Program-made: the position numbers and the translations under genes
In this document: one piece after another, positions 9,929-20,355 of the stretch
How positions within the stretch are numbered: the first letter of the stretch is position 1
Layout of the letters: every line of letters begins with the position of its first letter
Source: Marsupella aquatica
Lineage: Eukaryota > Marchantiophyta
DNA length: 64,000 nt
Assembly: GCA_973895155.1 (NCBI GenBank)
Contig: OZ316892.1
Location: 868,001 to 932,000, forward strand
Direction: 5' to 3'
Notes under the pieces: generated by a model
Database searches by the model: none
Seen by the model: the letters and a program-made list of their open reading frames with translations, nothing else
What the model was told of the DNA's origin: nothing

Positions 9929-11962
9929 ATGGCTACCGGTGAGGGGAGTGGAGGGCAAGGTGGTAGTGGTAGTGGTAGTGGCAATGGGGGAAATCCAGAG
10001 AAAGAGAAGAATGCCTGGGCAGACTTAGTGGCCCAACATCTCAGTGCTGCACAATTGGGAGAAGTGAATCTCAATTCTCCAGCAGGGCTTGCCTCTTTGA
10101 GTGCCATTCTTGGACAGGTTTTGCAAACTGGGATTGTAGCAGGACAAGCTACTAGAGAGGGGGGGCCGCAGCTGAAGAGAAGGCTAGAGAGAAAAAAAGG
10201 AAGAGAGAGGAAAGAACTAAGTCGGGAGTTGCCTCTCCTCAAGCCCTAGAGAAGCAGAAGAGAAGAGAGGAGAGAGATTCAATTCGAAAACAGAGGGAGG
10301 AGCAACGTCAGAAAGAGGAAGCAAGAAAAAAACTTCCATTCATTGCCTTGGAGACGAGTGGGACTCCAACTGAGCTAGCATATGTAGGGGCTAAGAGCAC
10401 AATCAAGCAGATTATCACAAGCAATTTCTCACGAGGCATGCAGTGGGGGAAGATTGAGAAGGCAGAGCGAAAGAGGGTCATCAACCAAATCAAGGATGCA
10501 TTTCGCAATGGGCCTGACATAGATGAGCAATGGTTGGCAGATAAGATTTCAAATTCTATGTCTCAAATGCGATACCATGACAGGATGAAGATTAGAGCCC
10601 ACCTGAAAGACTTGAGATCATACAGGAACTTGCGTAGACCCCTCCACTTCACCGAGGACATCTGGAATTCGTTTTACAAGATTGAGGTGCAAATTAAGGC
10701 AGCTCACGAGTTGGAAGAGTGGAAGGGCAATCTAGATCAAGCCTTGAAAGCAAAGGAGGCCGGGAAGCTCCCCCCTGACCACGACCTGAAGCCACTTGAG
10801 CAGAAGGTAGCTGAGATGCAGAAGGTGGCCGACCAGGAGGGAAAGCCACCCAAGCGTTTCACAGATGCAGCCAAACGAGTGAAATCCACCCCCAATCCAG
10901 TCCACAAGTTGGGTCAAGGCGGGCTCCCCGGCCTCAAGTCACACTTTGTGAGTGCCTCTTGCTCCTCCCTAACCTCTCTATTCCTTTCAGAGTTGTGCAA
11001 TGCAAGTGAATGACATCCCCGAAGGTTCTTGCTGTTGTGCATGCTTGCTTGGTTACTAGTTTAGGGCAACTCTAACACTTAGAATTTCTGGCAAATTTTT
11101 AAAAACTCTCGGGAACACAGTTTGCGAAGGTGTTGCGATGCGTATTTGTTCGCAAACCCCTCGCAAAGTCTATCATAGACTTTTTCCATTTCAATTTTCC
11201 GATGCCTTTGCGAACAAATGCGCATCGCAAACTCCATCGCAACGCCTTCGCAAAAAAAGGTGGTTCGCAAGTTGCTATGCTTATAGGTTCGCAAATTTGA
11301 ATTTTAAATTTTTTTTGGGTCATGTTTAGTAGTTGAGGATTTAGGCGTCACTTGTGGCTATAGGGTATGCTTAAGGGCAAATTTAACCAATTTTAATTGG
11401 TTTTATGCATGGCAGTATCGGAGGTACAAAAGGAAGATATCAAAAAAGCATATTGAGGTGGCGATAGAGCATGGACGAAAGTACCTCTTTGCGATGGTAG
11501 ATGCCGAGTTGGCTACTGTAAGTGTCTAAGTGTGAACCATATGATTAGCATGCGAACATTGTGAGTGACCCTTTATGTCTTGCGGAAACTAATGATATGT
11601 AATGGATGCAGGATTCGGATGAGCCTGAGGGGTCGGGTGCTGATGTGACCAGTAGTGATGATGATGAGGGGGCTACTCCTGGTACTAGTGGTGCTCGGGG
11701 GGGGAGTAGTCGTGAAGTAGGTTCTTCCCACTGTGGTAGTGGTGGTAGTCGTGTGTCATCAGCACACGTTGATGACCAGGGGGAGGAGGAGGACCCTGAG
11801 GATGAGGAGGAGGAGCAGGAGGGGCAGGAGGAGCCAGAGGAGCAGCAGGAGCAGGAGCGCCGACGGCCATCACGCACCCGTCACCAACAGGATCCCCGGA
11901 AGGATAAGGGCAAGAAGCCAACCAAGAAGCCAACCAAGAGGAGCCGCAAGAGCCCATTCTAG
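9929..11962 (+). pseudogene. CACTA second gene (TNPA position), three exons
   Basis: Exons 9929-10947, 11416-11517 and 11612-11962, with phase-0 junctions TTT|GTGAGT...GGCAG|TAT and ACT|GTAAGT...TGCAG|GAT. The product starts MATGEGSGGQGG, has a long charged helical middle rich in Lys and Glu (around 10150-10350), a region with repeated RYHDRMKIRAHLKDLRSYR-type basic helices, then an acidic, Ser-rich tail ending in a Lys/Arg-rich stretch (KKPTKKPTKRSRKSPF) that could be a nuclear signal. No known domain is recognised. Position opposite TNP2 suggests the TNPA-like partner that binds subterminal repeats. The first exon changes frame at a run of seven G near 10159-10165; after that the second frame is open through to the donor site. 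Confidence 0.6.
11100..11310. repeat. Second internal cluster of subterminal-type motifs, in intron 1
   Basis: About nine TCGCAA/TTGCGA motifs, among them GTTCGCAAACCCCTCGCAAAG-like pairs near 11148, lie inside the first intron (10948-11415) of the TNPA-position gene. They match the arrays at the element ends. Confidence 0.65.
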
Positions 11963-12747
11963 TTATTTTGTAGAGATACATGCATGAGAGTGACTTGTCA
12001 TGCCGGAGCTTAGGGTAGGAAGAGGCAGCATAGGTTTAGAAGGGCGAACCTAGCATCAGATATTTCCCCCCTCTTGTCCATGTATAGGGTTCTTTGAAGC
12101 CCTATCATTTTGTTCATGCTTTTCCATTTTATAAAACAACAATTTTGCCTTCCACATTGGGTTCCAAGGAAAACCCCTCGCAAATAATGTATTGAATCCT
12201 GTGTGATCATAATTTTGCGAACCCTTTAAGAACTCATTCCCATCGCACAATATTAACCCTAAGGCGTCGCACTTTTTGAGTCAATTAACTTCAGAACTTC
12301 AAATCCAAATATGTCGGGTTTTTGTGATACTTCTAGGATCGCACTTTCCTAATCGCAACCGTTCACAAACTTCTGAAATCACCGGTATCGCTCTTTGTCA
12401 TACAATCCCCATCAAAACAATTGAACCAGTATCAATCGCAAATATGATGCGATGGTAAATCCGTCTCAAATATTGACGCCCGCGCGGGACGTGTGCGTGT
12501 ATGTTTGCGAACCTTATGCGACGTATAATGGATCGTAGAAGTATTGAATATTGCGAACCTCTCAGCTTCTCAGTTTGCCATGATGTTGCGATGCCGTTGC
12601 GATGGTCCGCGTGCGAAGTTATTAGGTTCGCAAAGTGCGAAGGGGGTGCGATGCGCGTATGTTCGCAATAGCCAAAATTATGAAAATCAGGGGCTTGTTA
12701 GTTGCGATGAGATTGTCTTCGCAAAACCGGCCGATAGTGTTGTAGTG
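11963..12747. repeat. CACTA right end: subterminal repeats and TIR
   Basis: No gene. From about 12170 there are roughly twelve TCGCAA/TTGCGA motifs, densest from 12505 to 12725, ending in TGTTGTAGTG at 12738-12747. Confidence 0.8.
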
Positions 12748-15177
12748 ATGAGAACATCGTTGGGGTTGATGAAGATGTGTACCTTGCCACAAGGAGCTAC
12801 AAATTCAGTAGCCCACATGCAAAATGCCATGAATAGGATTTTGCAATCTTTTATTCCACAAAAGACTCGACCATTTTTGGATGACATTCCTATCAAGGGA
12901 TGTGTGGAGGAGTGCAAGGATGAAACAGTTAGGGAGGATGGACTACGACAGTTTGTGTGGGACCATCTTCAAGACGTTGCAGCAATTTTGAAACGATTGA
13001 TGGAGGTTGGTGTTACACTTTCTGGTGAAAAATCTGCATTTGGCCTTAAAGAGATCTTAGTGGTTGGGCAGAAATGTGGTTCATATGGAAAGAAGCCTAA
13101 TGATGCAAAGGTAGATGCTATTAATCATATGAAGGATTGTAGTTCTGTGAGTGAAGTTAGGAGATTTTTGGGTGGATGTGTGTTCTACAGAATATGGATA
13201 CCTCATTTTGCTCATATTGCAGAATCTCTATATGATTTATTAAGGAAGAAGGTTAAGTTTGTATGGACTGATAGACATTCCAAAGCAATGACTAGGATGA
13301 AAGAAGCATTGTTAAGACCACCAGTTCTTAGAACAATAAACTATGACAATGATCAACCTGTAATTGTCACAGTTGATTCTAGTCCCATAGCAGCAGGATG
13401 GACTATAGGACAGGATGATGAGGAAGGACATCGTTTTGCTACTCGCTTTGGGGCTAAGATCTTTGATGAAAGGCAAAGAAGGTACCCGCAAGTCAAACGA
13501 GAACTATGGGGTGCAAGATGCGCCATAAGACAAGAGAAAGATTTCTTGATAGGAGCAAGGGTTATTCTGGAAACTGATTGTAAGCCACTATTAGGGATGA
13601 TCTCTAACTGTGACACTCCAGATATAGCTATGCTAAGGTGGATAGCCTTTATTAGGATGATTAATCCTGAACTAAGGCATATCAAGGGAAAAGATAATTC
13701 AATGGCTGATATGTTATCAAGGGCAAGATATCATGAAAACAAAATAATTAGTAAACATGTCATAGCAGTCAGTGGAAGTGAGGCACGTACAGAAATTGAG
13801 TCTATAGAGTTTAAAGAAGAACTCTATTTGGGGAAGCTACGAATCATAGGGCAATATCTAAAGAAATTGGAAAAAGAAGAAGGGTGGACACATGAGGAGT
13901 TCAAGAAGATTCGGAAAGAGGCATACCAATTTCTTCTCAGAGATGGGTATCTTTGGAAACGTCCAAAGAAAAAGGGACATGTGCCTTTGCGGGTTATTGA
14001 TGATGTTGATACAAAGGCACAAGTACTTCAAAATTATCATGATGATCAAACAGCAGGACATAGAGGAGTCCAAGCTACTTACGATAAGATTCGTGAGTTC
14101 TACTGGTGGCCACGAGTTTACATGGATGTTAGGGACTATGTGGAGAGTTGTAAGGTGTGCCAAATATACTCCAAGCTAAGACATAGAGATGGGTTGAAGC
14201 CTACTTACCCATTGGCCTTACATTTTCAATGGGTGTTAGACATAGTGCATATGCCAAATGGAACAAGGGGTGCAAAGTACTTAGTATTGGCAAGAGAAGA
14301 CTTATCTTCATATGTAGAGGGAAGGACACTAGCATCCAATAAGACAGAGCCGGTTTGTAGGTTTGTTTTGGAAGATATCATTGCTAGACATGGATGTTTT
14401 TCTCAAATGAGGGCTGATCAAGGGGAGCTAAATAGTGAAGAAGCACACAATTTCTTTGCTAAGTTTGGCATCAAACTTAAGCTTACAACAGCTTATAATC
14501 CAGAGGCAAACGGAAAAAGTGAAAGAGGTCATCCACCAATAGTCAATGCTTTAGTCAAAACATGCAAAGGCAACACATTCCAATGGCCTAATCTACTACC
14601 ATTAGCTCTGATGGCAGATAGATTAATTTGTAGCTCGGTTAGTGGATTTCCCCCTGCAGAGCTTGCTTCAGGACATTTGCCATTGATGCCAATTGAAGAA
14701 AAAGTACAAAGCTGGCGGACTATAGAGTGGAAGGATGAGGTTTCTAGAGAAGAATTGATTGCTAGAAGGATAGAGCATTTCAATCAGACTCCAGAAAAGA
14801 TTGCTATAACCTTAGAGCGCGTCAAAGCGACAAGATTGAAGAACAAATCAAGATTTGATTTGACTCACCGACTCCGACCTATCCCAATCAAAGAAGGAGA
14901 CTGGGTGCTTATCTCAGATAATGCTTTGGACAATCAACACTCAACACTTAAAAAGTTCGCGAGGTGATGGATGAGACCTTTTGTGGTCACCCAAATCCAT
15001 GATAATGCAACGTATAATGTCAGAGAGATGGACGGAACACATCATCGAACCCGATATGTAGGAAAGCGGATCAAGCTATTCAAAAGAAGGACAAAATTTA
15101 GTGTCGAGGATATCATTGATGAAGACTTACCAAGTGAAGAAGAAATTTGGGACTCACAGATTAGTAGGGGTGAATAG
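12748..15177 (+). pseudogene. pol: gypsy-1 RT (C-terminal part), RNase H and integrase
   Basis: The RT resumes with TLPQGATNSVAHMQNAM and the active-site FLDD (around 12877-12888), followed by RQFVWDHLQDVAAIL. RNase H has TVDSSPIAAGW and LETDCKPLLGM. The integrase has its HHCC zinc domain (H-x3-H before CKVCQ, 14020-14160), then the core with D of VLDIVHM, D of MRADQGEL and E of NPEANGKSERGH. A TGA at 14965, where gypsy-2 has Arg (FARRW), ends the long frame; the same frame goes on to 15177 with the C-terminal integrase part. No chromodomain is seen. The block order and motifs resemble a gypsy clade best known to me from fungi. Confidence 0.93.
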
Positions 15178-15293
15178 TCTTATCCAGAATGATTGGTGCA
15201 GACCGGAGGCTGCACAAGATTAGTAGGGGTGAATAGTCTTATCCAGAATGATTGGTGCAGACCGGAGGCTGCACAGGTTTAGTAGGGGTGATA
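15158..15293 (+). repeat. 59-bp tandem repeat carrying the polypurine tract
   Basis: The unit starting AGATTAGTAGGGGTG occurs at 15158 and 15217, and its purine-rich start recurs once more as TTAGTAGGGGTGATA directly before the LTR at 15294. The last copy is in the right place to be the polypurine tract that primes plus-strand synthesis. Confidence 0.75.
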
Positions 15294-16056
15294 TGTCGTA
15301 AAGAAATGAGTTTTGGAGTTAGAATACCTCACATAGAGTTTCTCACTCCATTAGACATTATTAAAAATTAAATAAAAATAAATAATGTGACTTTAAAGAG
15401 TAGTCATTTATAAATTATTAGATATAATAGACCAAAAATATAGAATAGGTAAAAATAAAATAGTATACCAAAATAATAGTATACCAAAATAATAGTATAC
15501 CAAATGAGTATAATAGGCCAAGATAATAGAATAGGACAAAAATAAGATAGTGTGCCAAAATAGTGGGCTAGCAAATTGTGGATAGTCCACTTTACAAAAT
15601 AGTGGGCAAAAAAAGTGGGCTAGCAAATTGTGGATAGTCCACTTTACAAAACAGTGTGCTAAGATAGTGGGCAAAATAGTGGGCTAGCAAATTGTGGATA
15701 GTCCACTTTACAAAATAGTGTGCTAAGATAGTGGGCAAAAAAGTGGGCTAGCAAATTGTGGGTGGTCAACATTTCAAAGTATAAATAGAAGGGAACTTGC
15801 TTCCCATAGAGCATTGTGTTCCCACTATTGAGAGTGGAGTTCATGGTTTGCCTTGATATAATGGAGGGCTATGCCACCGGTTTTCATGATGGAAGGAATT
15901 GAAGATTTTTCTTATGGTCATGGAGGGCTATGCCACCACTTGAGCACCTTAAGTTAAATACTCAAATCTGGTAAGGACGGCTATGTCGCCTGTATCAAGG
16001 ATATATTATCAAAGGTTAACTTGTACCTTAGGTTTAGCTATTCCCATAGATTGTGA

Positions 16057-16281
16057 ATGATGTTGCATGGGTTGCCAAGAGTGCATAGACCGCCGGGAGT
16101 GGTTGTCAACCCATTTTTGATTAGATTACATTGTTTAGATAAAAATGTAATGCGTCAAACGCTTATGTATCAGTTTGGTATAGATTTTGCCACCATGGTT
16201 ATGAATTCAAATATTCCACTCATATATCCCGTAGTTACTTATGAAGAAGAGTGGGTGTGTACTATCTATATTTTATATTAG
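16057..16281 (+). CDS. LTR small ORF 1 (74 aa), copy 1
   Basis: The core NPFLIRLHCLDKNVMRQ, then FG-x2-FA, VMNSN and YEEEWVC is shared with the ORFs at 32910 and 35990 although the DNA has diverged. Spacing to the next ORF is five bases. No domain is recognised. Conservation of protein over DNA suggests it was once translated; whether it still is cannot be told. Confidence 0.5.
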   Translation: MMLHGLPRVHRPPGVVVNPFLIRLHCLDKNVMRQTLMYQFGIDFATMVMNSNIPLIYPVVTYEEEWVCTIYILY

Positions 16282-16286
16282 AAAAG

Positions 16287-16496
16287 ATGGATTTGAATCA
16301 GGTCCCAAGTCCAATCTTAAATTTGATGTCTTCCTTGAGTCTAAAGATTATTGTGCGAAGGAAGATATTGTGTAGGGAAATCTTAATAAGAAAGTTTGGA
16401 GAAGAGTCGTATAATGTTATAGTATCTTCGGAAGAAGCTCTAATACTTTACGGGGATCATCCAAGGGGAACTTTAAGTATTTTTGTGCTTGTATAG
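16287..16496 (+). CDS. LTR small ORF 2 (69 aa), copy 1
   Basis: Starts MDLN and shares RRKI-x4-(E/D)-(I/V)-LIRK-(F/Y)-GE and the C-terminal LV with the ORFs at 33130 and 35985. It begins just after the stop of small ORF 1. Function unknown. Confidence 0.5.
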   Translation: MDLNQVPSPILNLMSSLSLKIIVRRKILCREILIRKFGEESYNVIVSSEEALILYGDHPRGTLSIFVLV

Positions 16497-16499
16497 TTC

Positions 16500-17647
16500 A
16501 GGTGAGTAGGCGTATTTGCACAGGCAGCAAGGCCCAGTGCCTCTTGAGTAGTTTAAAACCCCAAGATACCGCTAATGCCTGGCACGCTTGCCAGAGCCGC
16601 CTGAGTGGGAGCGGCTATCCCGCTGCCTTCTGAGCCAGTCGGCGTCCTGCTTGAGTAGCTGGACCTGGTCCAGCAGAGATTCATTTTCCCGCTTCGCCGC
16701 GTCTGCCTCTTCCGCAGCCTTCTAGCATGCCTCCTCTAGTTGCTGGGTGTCGCTCGTCAGCTTGTCCACCAATTGGGCCTATTTAGTGGCTTCTCCTTGA
16801 AGCCGTGCCACTTCTGCCTTCAAGGCGTCAATCTCGGCTGTATCCCGCTGAGATCTGGAGTTAGCTTCCTCCATATCCTTTTGCCAACTAACGGCTTGCC
16901 CCTGCAAACCATCAATCTTGGTTCGGAGCCGCACAATCTCAGCGTCCTTTCCGAGCCCGGCCTGTACTGCCAATGCTGCTTGGGCTCTAGCCTCAGCGAC
17001 CTGGTCCTCCGTGGTCGTTACCTGAGGCCGTAGTTGTTGGAGTTCAGCCTCCAGGGTTGCCACTTCGTCCTTCAGGTAGGCAGACTCAACCCGATATCGC
17101 TCTATTCTTTGCGCGGTCTTTGCCTGCGCATGTCCTGCCCTTACTACCGCAACCAACTCCTGGTTGAAGAAGTAGGCCACCCTCTGGGCCATGTATTCCC
17201 CGGTGTCCCGAGAGATCTGTTGCAAGAAATCTCCCAACAACCCATTCAGAAAAGTGCCTGGCGCAAAGAGTTCCAGATGGTCTAGACTGTGTCTCTCTGG
17301 ATTCGGGCACGGGCTTTAGGGTTTAGGGTTTAGGATCCAACCCGTGCGGGAGTAGGAGTGGACACATCCAGCCCTTGAGGTAAGTCGGTCGAAGGGGCTG
17401 GTTCCACTGGAGGTGGGTGGTTCTCCTGCACCACCGTGGGGGGTGGCGGAATCTCCCCGGCCACCGTGGTATCTGCTTTGGGTATGGCTTCATCCGGCCC
17501 GACTTCGATGGCATTGTCCCGATTGATCGCGTCTAAGGTTGCAATAACGTCAATGGGTATGCCTGGCGGGGTGGCAGCGGCGGGTTGCGGGCGCCTTACC
17601 TGGGCTGGGAACACCCATTTTGGCGGGGTTACCTCAGGCTCATTGAG
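16500..17647 (-). pseudogene. Element A: proline-rich linker and long coiled coil
   Basis: On the minus strand a Pro-rich piece (17614-17330) leads into a region from 17300 down to about 16600 that predicts a long coiled coil, e.g. ESAYLKDEVATLEAELQQL and VARLQGEATK, then KRENESLLDQVQLLKQDAD. TAG stops interrupt it near 16776 and 16721. A telomere-type repeat at 17315-17334 separates linker and coil and brings stops into all frames. The equivalent part of element B is 34192-35706. Confidence 0.6.
17315..17334 (+). repeat. Short interstitial telomeric repeat
   Basis: Almost three perfect TTTAGGG units in a row inside the coding part of element A. Repeats of this length are usually added during break repair by telomerase or by slippage. 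Confidence 0.8.
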
Positions 17648-18800
17648 TCACGGGAGGCTTCGGCGGTCGAAACGAGCGTACCACTCGAGGATGATTTCGA
17701 CGTGGCTAGCGAAGTACGCCCTCCCACCAAGGTACAAAGTCTTCCTTCTCCACTTCATCTCCTCGTGGAACTTCTTGACGAAGAACGCCCACTTCCTGGG
17801 CCGATAGTTCTCCACCTGGATGACCTGAGCGGCCGATATTTCTCCTCTAGGTTCCATCATGTGGAGGGCATACCGCTGGAACTCTAGGCGTTCTGCTACC
17901 TCCGGGATGAGGCACGTCCTCATTAAGAACCCATTGTCCACTACCCCTTCGGCCGGGAAGCTAGATGACTGGTATTTAGCTCCCTTGCCCCCAGGAGCCC
18001 GCGACTCTACCCGGTTTATCCCCTCAGGTAAGCCGAAAATCATCTTCAGATGTGCCTCATCGAGACACATCACTCTCCCGTGCGCTCGGGTTTGTTGACG
18101 GGCCTTGTCAAAGTTCTGAATGAACTCCGTCATATCATGCTCGTAATACCTGCTTCCGTTCCAAGGGAGAGAGGCGAGGTGCTCAAACCCCTGGGTCTTC
18201 AGATAGCATGCATGCTTGGGGTGGAGGATGTTCTTGTGAACGTTGTCCCCCATGCGATGCATGGTCAGCTTGGCTACCGCAATCATGGCCAAAGGCAACC
18301 CGGATATGGCTGCAGGCTCCTTCCTCTTCCTACCCCGAGACTGATTTCTGGGGTGACTAGAAGAAGGGGACATCTCTCCATCCTCTCGATCAGGTGGTGG
18401 TAGCGCGATTGCCGTGAGTATTAGTGTCGGGGCCGCTAGCGTTACCGTGTTGTCCCCTCAGACTTGCTGGGGTGGTGCGGGGTTGTTCGTACCCCGCGGT
18501 CGTCGATTCAGAGGAGGGTGAGCCTCCTCGTCTTTGGAGCTGATATGTACCGCATTCACCACGGATCGTACTTGGAGAGGTGGTGGAACCGGTGGCGGGG
18601 ACTGGCTTGGCTGAGGCTGAGGAGATGTAGGTGTGGGTACGGGCACGGGTTGGCCGGCACTGGTCGTTGATGGTAGAGTTGCCATGAAGTTCTGCAAGTG
18701 TCGGTGGAGGTTTTCCGACGTAAGTGAAGATGGTCATGTCGACCGGGTAGTGTTGAACTCGCCGTTGATGATAGCCCGGACCTGAGCGGGGATGTGGTCG
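17648..18800 (-). pseudogene. Element A: linker and plant-mobile-domain-like region
   Basis: After copia-1 the frame runs HIPAQVRAIINGEFN, a Pro/Gln-rich linker, and then (18373-17648) a globular domain containing HACYLKTQGFEHLASLPW and MIFGLPEGI. Element B has the same blocks as DACFTAMQTQKYQGF, LEAFVKLPW and VFGLPMGN. The F/GLP-x-G block and layout recall the plant mobile domain (PF10536), a domain found in plant transposons and host proteins. Resemblance is by eye and moderate. A TGA and frame changes interrupt the linker. Confidence 0.5.
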
Positions 18801-19203
18801 TGTTGGGTATTTATTCTTACGTCTAGGTTAGGTATGACGTGGTTGGTACAACAACGTGGGTTGGTACAACTACGTGGTTAGGTACAACTACGTGATTAGG
18901 TACAACTATGTGGTTAGGTACAACTACGTGATTAGGTACAACTATGTTGCACACTATATCATAAGAGGCATGTGTGCTTGGAGAGGAAGAACCAAGGCTC
19001 ATTGTTATGGAACCACTTGAGAGATAAGGAGAGCTTACACTATGGAGACTCGGTATAGCCGACGGGCTTAGAGTTCAGTAAAGCTCTCTTGTGTGTTCCC
19101 ATGGACGTAGCCTCAAGGAGGTGAACCACGTATCTCTTGTGTCGACTATTGTGCGTTGGATGGTTCATGGGCTTGCCGTTGCAATCATCGTCTATGCTCA
19201 ACA
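18801..19203 (+). repeat. copia-1 5' LTR
   Basis: Starts TGTTGGGTAT and ends CTCAACA. Contains tandem 18-bp units of the GTGATTAGGTACAACTAC type from about 18841 to 18955. Confidence 0.95.
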
Positions 19204-19204
19204 A

Positions 19205-19216
19205 TTGGTATTAGAG
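19205..19216 (+). other. copia-1 primer binding site
   Basis: TTGGTATTAGAGC directly after the LTR matches, with one change, the TGGTATCAGAGC complement of initiator tRNA-Met used by many plant copia elements. Confidence 0.8.
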
Positions 19217-20355
19217 CATGCTTGGGAGGTGACGTGTGTTCGTGACGGGATTTCATGACGGTTTTTCCAGCGTTGAGTGTCGGTGGATTTCCCGGAGTTC
19301 CGTCGCATGGAACTTGGAGTTTATGGGCTCAACGAATAGATCAGGGCAAGAGCTTTCTAACGGTGTGAAGAAATCGCTGAACGGAGCTCGTGGTGCAGAG
19401 AGATCTAAGTTTTCGTCGTTCTGGATTTTGTGAAGAAAGTTGGCAATCGACTCGGAGGGAGAAGCGTCAAGTGTTTTGACTCAACGGAGAGATTGAGGCA
19501 AGACGATTGTTTTGAGTCCGGGATTGGCTCTTTGATGCAAAGAGGAAGGCTAAGCAAAATCAATTACCTTGTTAGACTTGGTGACGGCACCAAGTGCAAT
19601 TGATCAATATTCGTTGTTGACAAGGTACCATTTTTTTCTCTTTGAAAAACTGATTCGAAATTGGCTATGGCAATTGAGAGAAATCTGTCATCTTTACCAA
19701 AAATTTTATCCCTCGTTCTTTCCTCGTTTTGGGTGCTTCTTATATCGATCTTCACCGCCTCAGAGTCTAGTTTCCAAATCTGAAATCAGATCTTGATTTC
19801 ATCAAAACCCGAGTGAGATATATTGCGTTTGGTGTCGAGGGGTACATTCTGTCGTGTGTATTTTCTGCGCGCGCGATCAGATTTCGACGACGAAGGGTGG
19901 TATGGGTTTTGGGGGTTCGAGGACACGTGTCAGCCCCTCGATTGTTCTTCCAAAATTCCCACAGGGCCTATACAAGGGTCATAGAATATTCCAAAAAACC
20001 AGAGAGCTATTTTTTGACCGTCCGACAAAGATTTCATCTGCCGAACGGTAACTTTTTTGGTTATTTTTCGGCGAGGTCGTAGCCATTGAAGTTGGCAACG
20101 CGGCGCACCAATCACATTGCCATTCTGACAACGGGTTGTACTTGGTATTTCGGTTATTCCCTGAGGTGGTCAAAACGGGGGAGTTTCCCAAGGTTTTACC
20201 CACCTCGACCGAAATTTGAATAACTTTTCTGTCAAATTTCGATTTTGATTTCGGTTTTCAATATTGGACTCCTAGCTTTGTGGGCTACGCGGCGGTGTTG
20301 AGTTTTGAGTTTTTTGAGAAGTTGTGAAAAACAATATTTTTTGTGATTTTCTCAT

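Larger units (their letters stand above)
2874..12747. mobile_element. CACTA (En/Spm) DNA transposon, 9874 bp
   Basis: Starts CACTACTACA and ends TGTTGTAGTG, giving imperfect 10-bp terminal inverted repeats (one mismatch), with a 3-bp duplication on each side. It contains a TNP2 transposase gene and a SET-domain gene on the minus strand, and a divergently read second gene on the plus strand. Arrays of TTCGCAA/TTGCGAA motifs lie at both ends, as expected for subterminal repeats. With both ends, both transposition-type genes and few lesions it looks like a recently active autonomous copy; two G-run frameshifts are the only breaks seen. Confidence 0.95.
85..16497 (+). mobile_element. Ty3/gypsy retrotransposon gypsy-1, split by CACTA
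   Basis: Order gag, protease, RT, RNase H, integrase and 3' LTR identifies Ty3/gypsy. Coding runs 297-2870, is broken by the 9.87-kb CACTA insertion, and resumes at 12748. It is closely related in protein to gypsy-2 (43670-51223). The 5' end is deleted and the right end is uncertain: the LTR clearly starts at 15294 and I place its end near 16497, after the small-ORF pair, but I cannot see a terminal CA with a matching target duplication. Confidence 0.85.
15294..16497 (+). repeat. gypsy-1 3' LTR region, with TATA box and small ORFs
   Basis: Begins TGTCGTAAAG. It holds four copies of a GTGGGCTAGCAAATTGTGG-type repeat (from about 15563, 15617, 15679 and 15742), a TATA box TATAAATAG at 15780-15788, and two small ORFs at 16057 and 16287. 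The layout (U3 tandem repeats, TATA, small-ORF pair) matches the LTRs at 31950-33408 and 35707-36851. The right boundary is not proven. Confidence 0.65.

Noticed and set aside
9506-9942. Several overlapping ORFs upstream of the second CACTA gene
   Set aside because: They overlie the palindromic TTCGCAA array on both strands and have no start context or similarity; the gene starts at 9929.
12544-12750. N-terminal extension of the gypsy-1 RT ORF
   Set aside because: This part is the right end of the CACTA element read through by chance; gypsy-1 coding resumes only at 12748.
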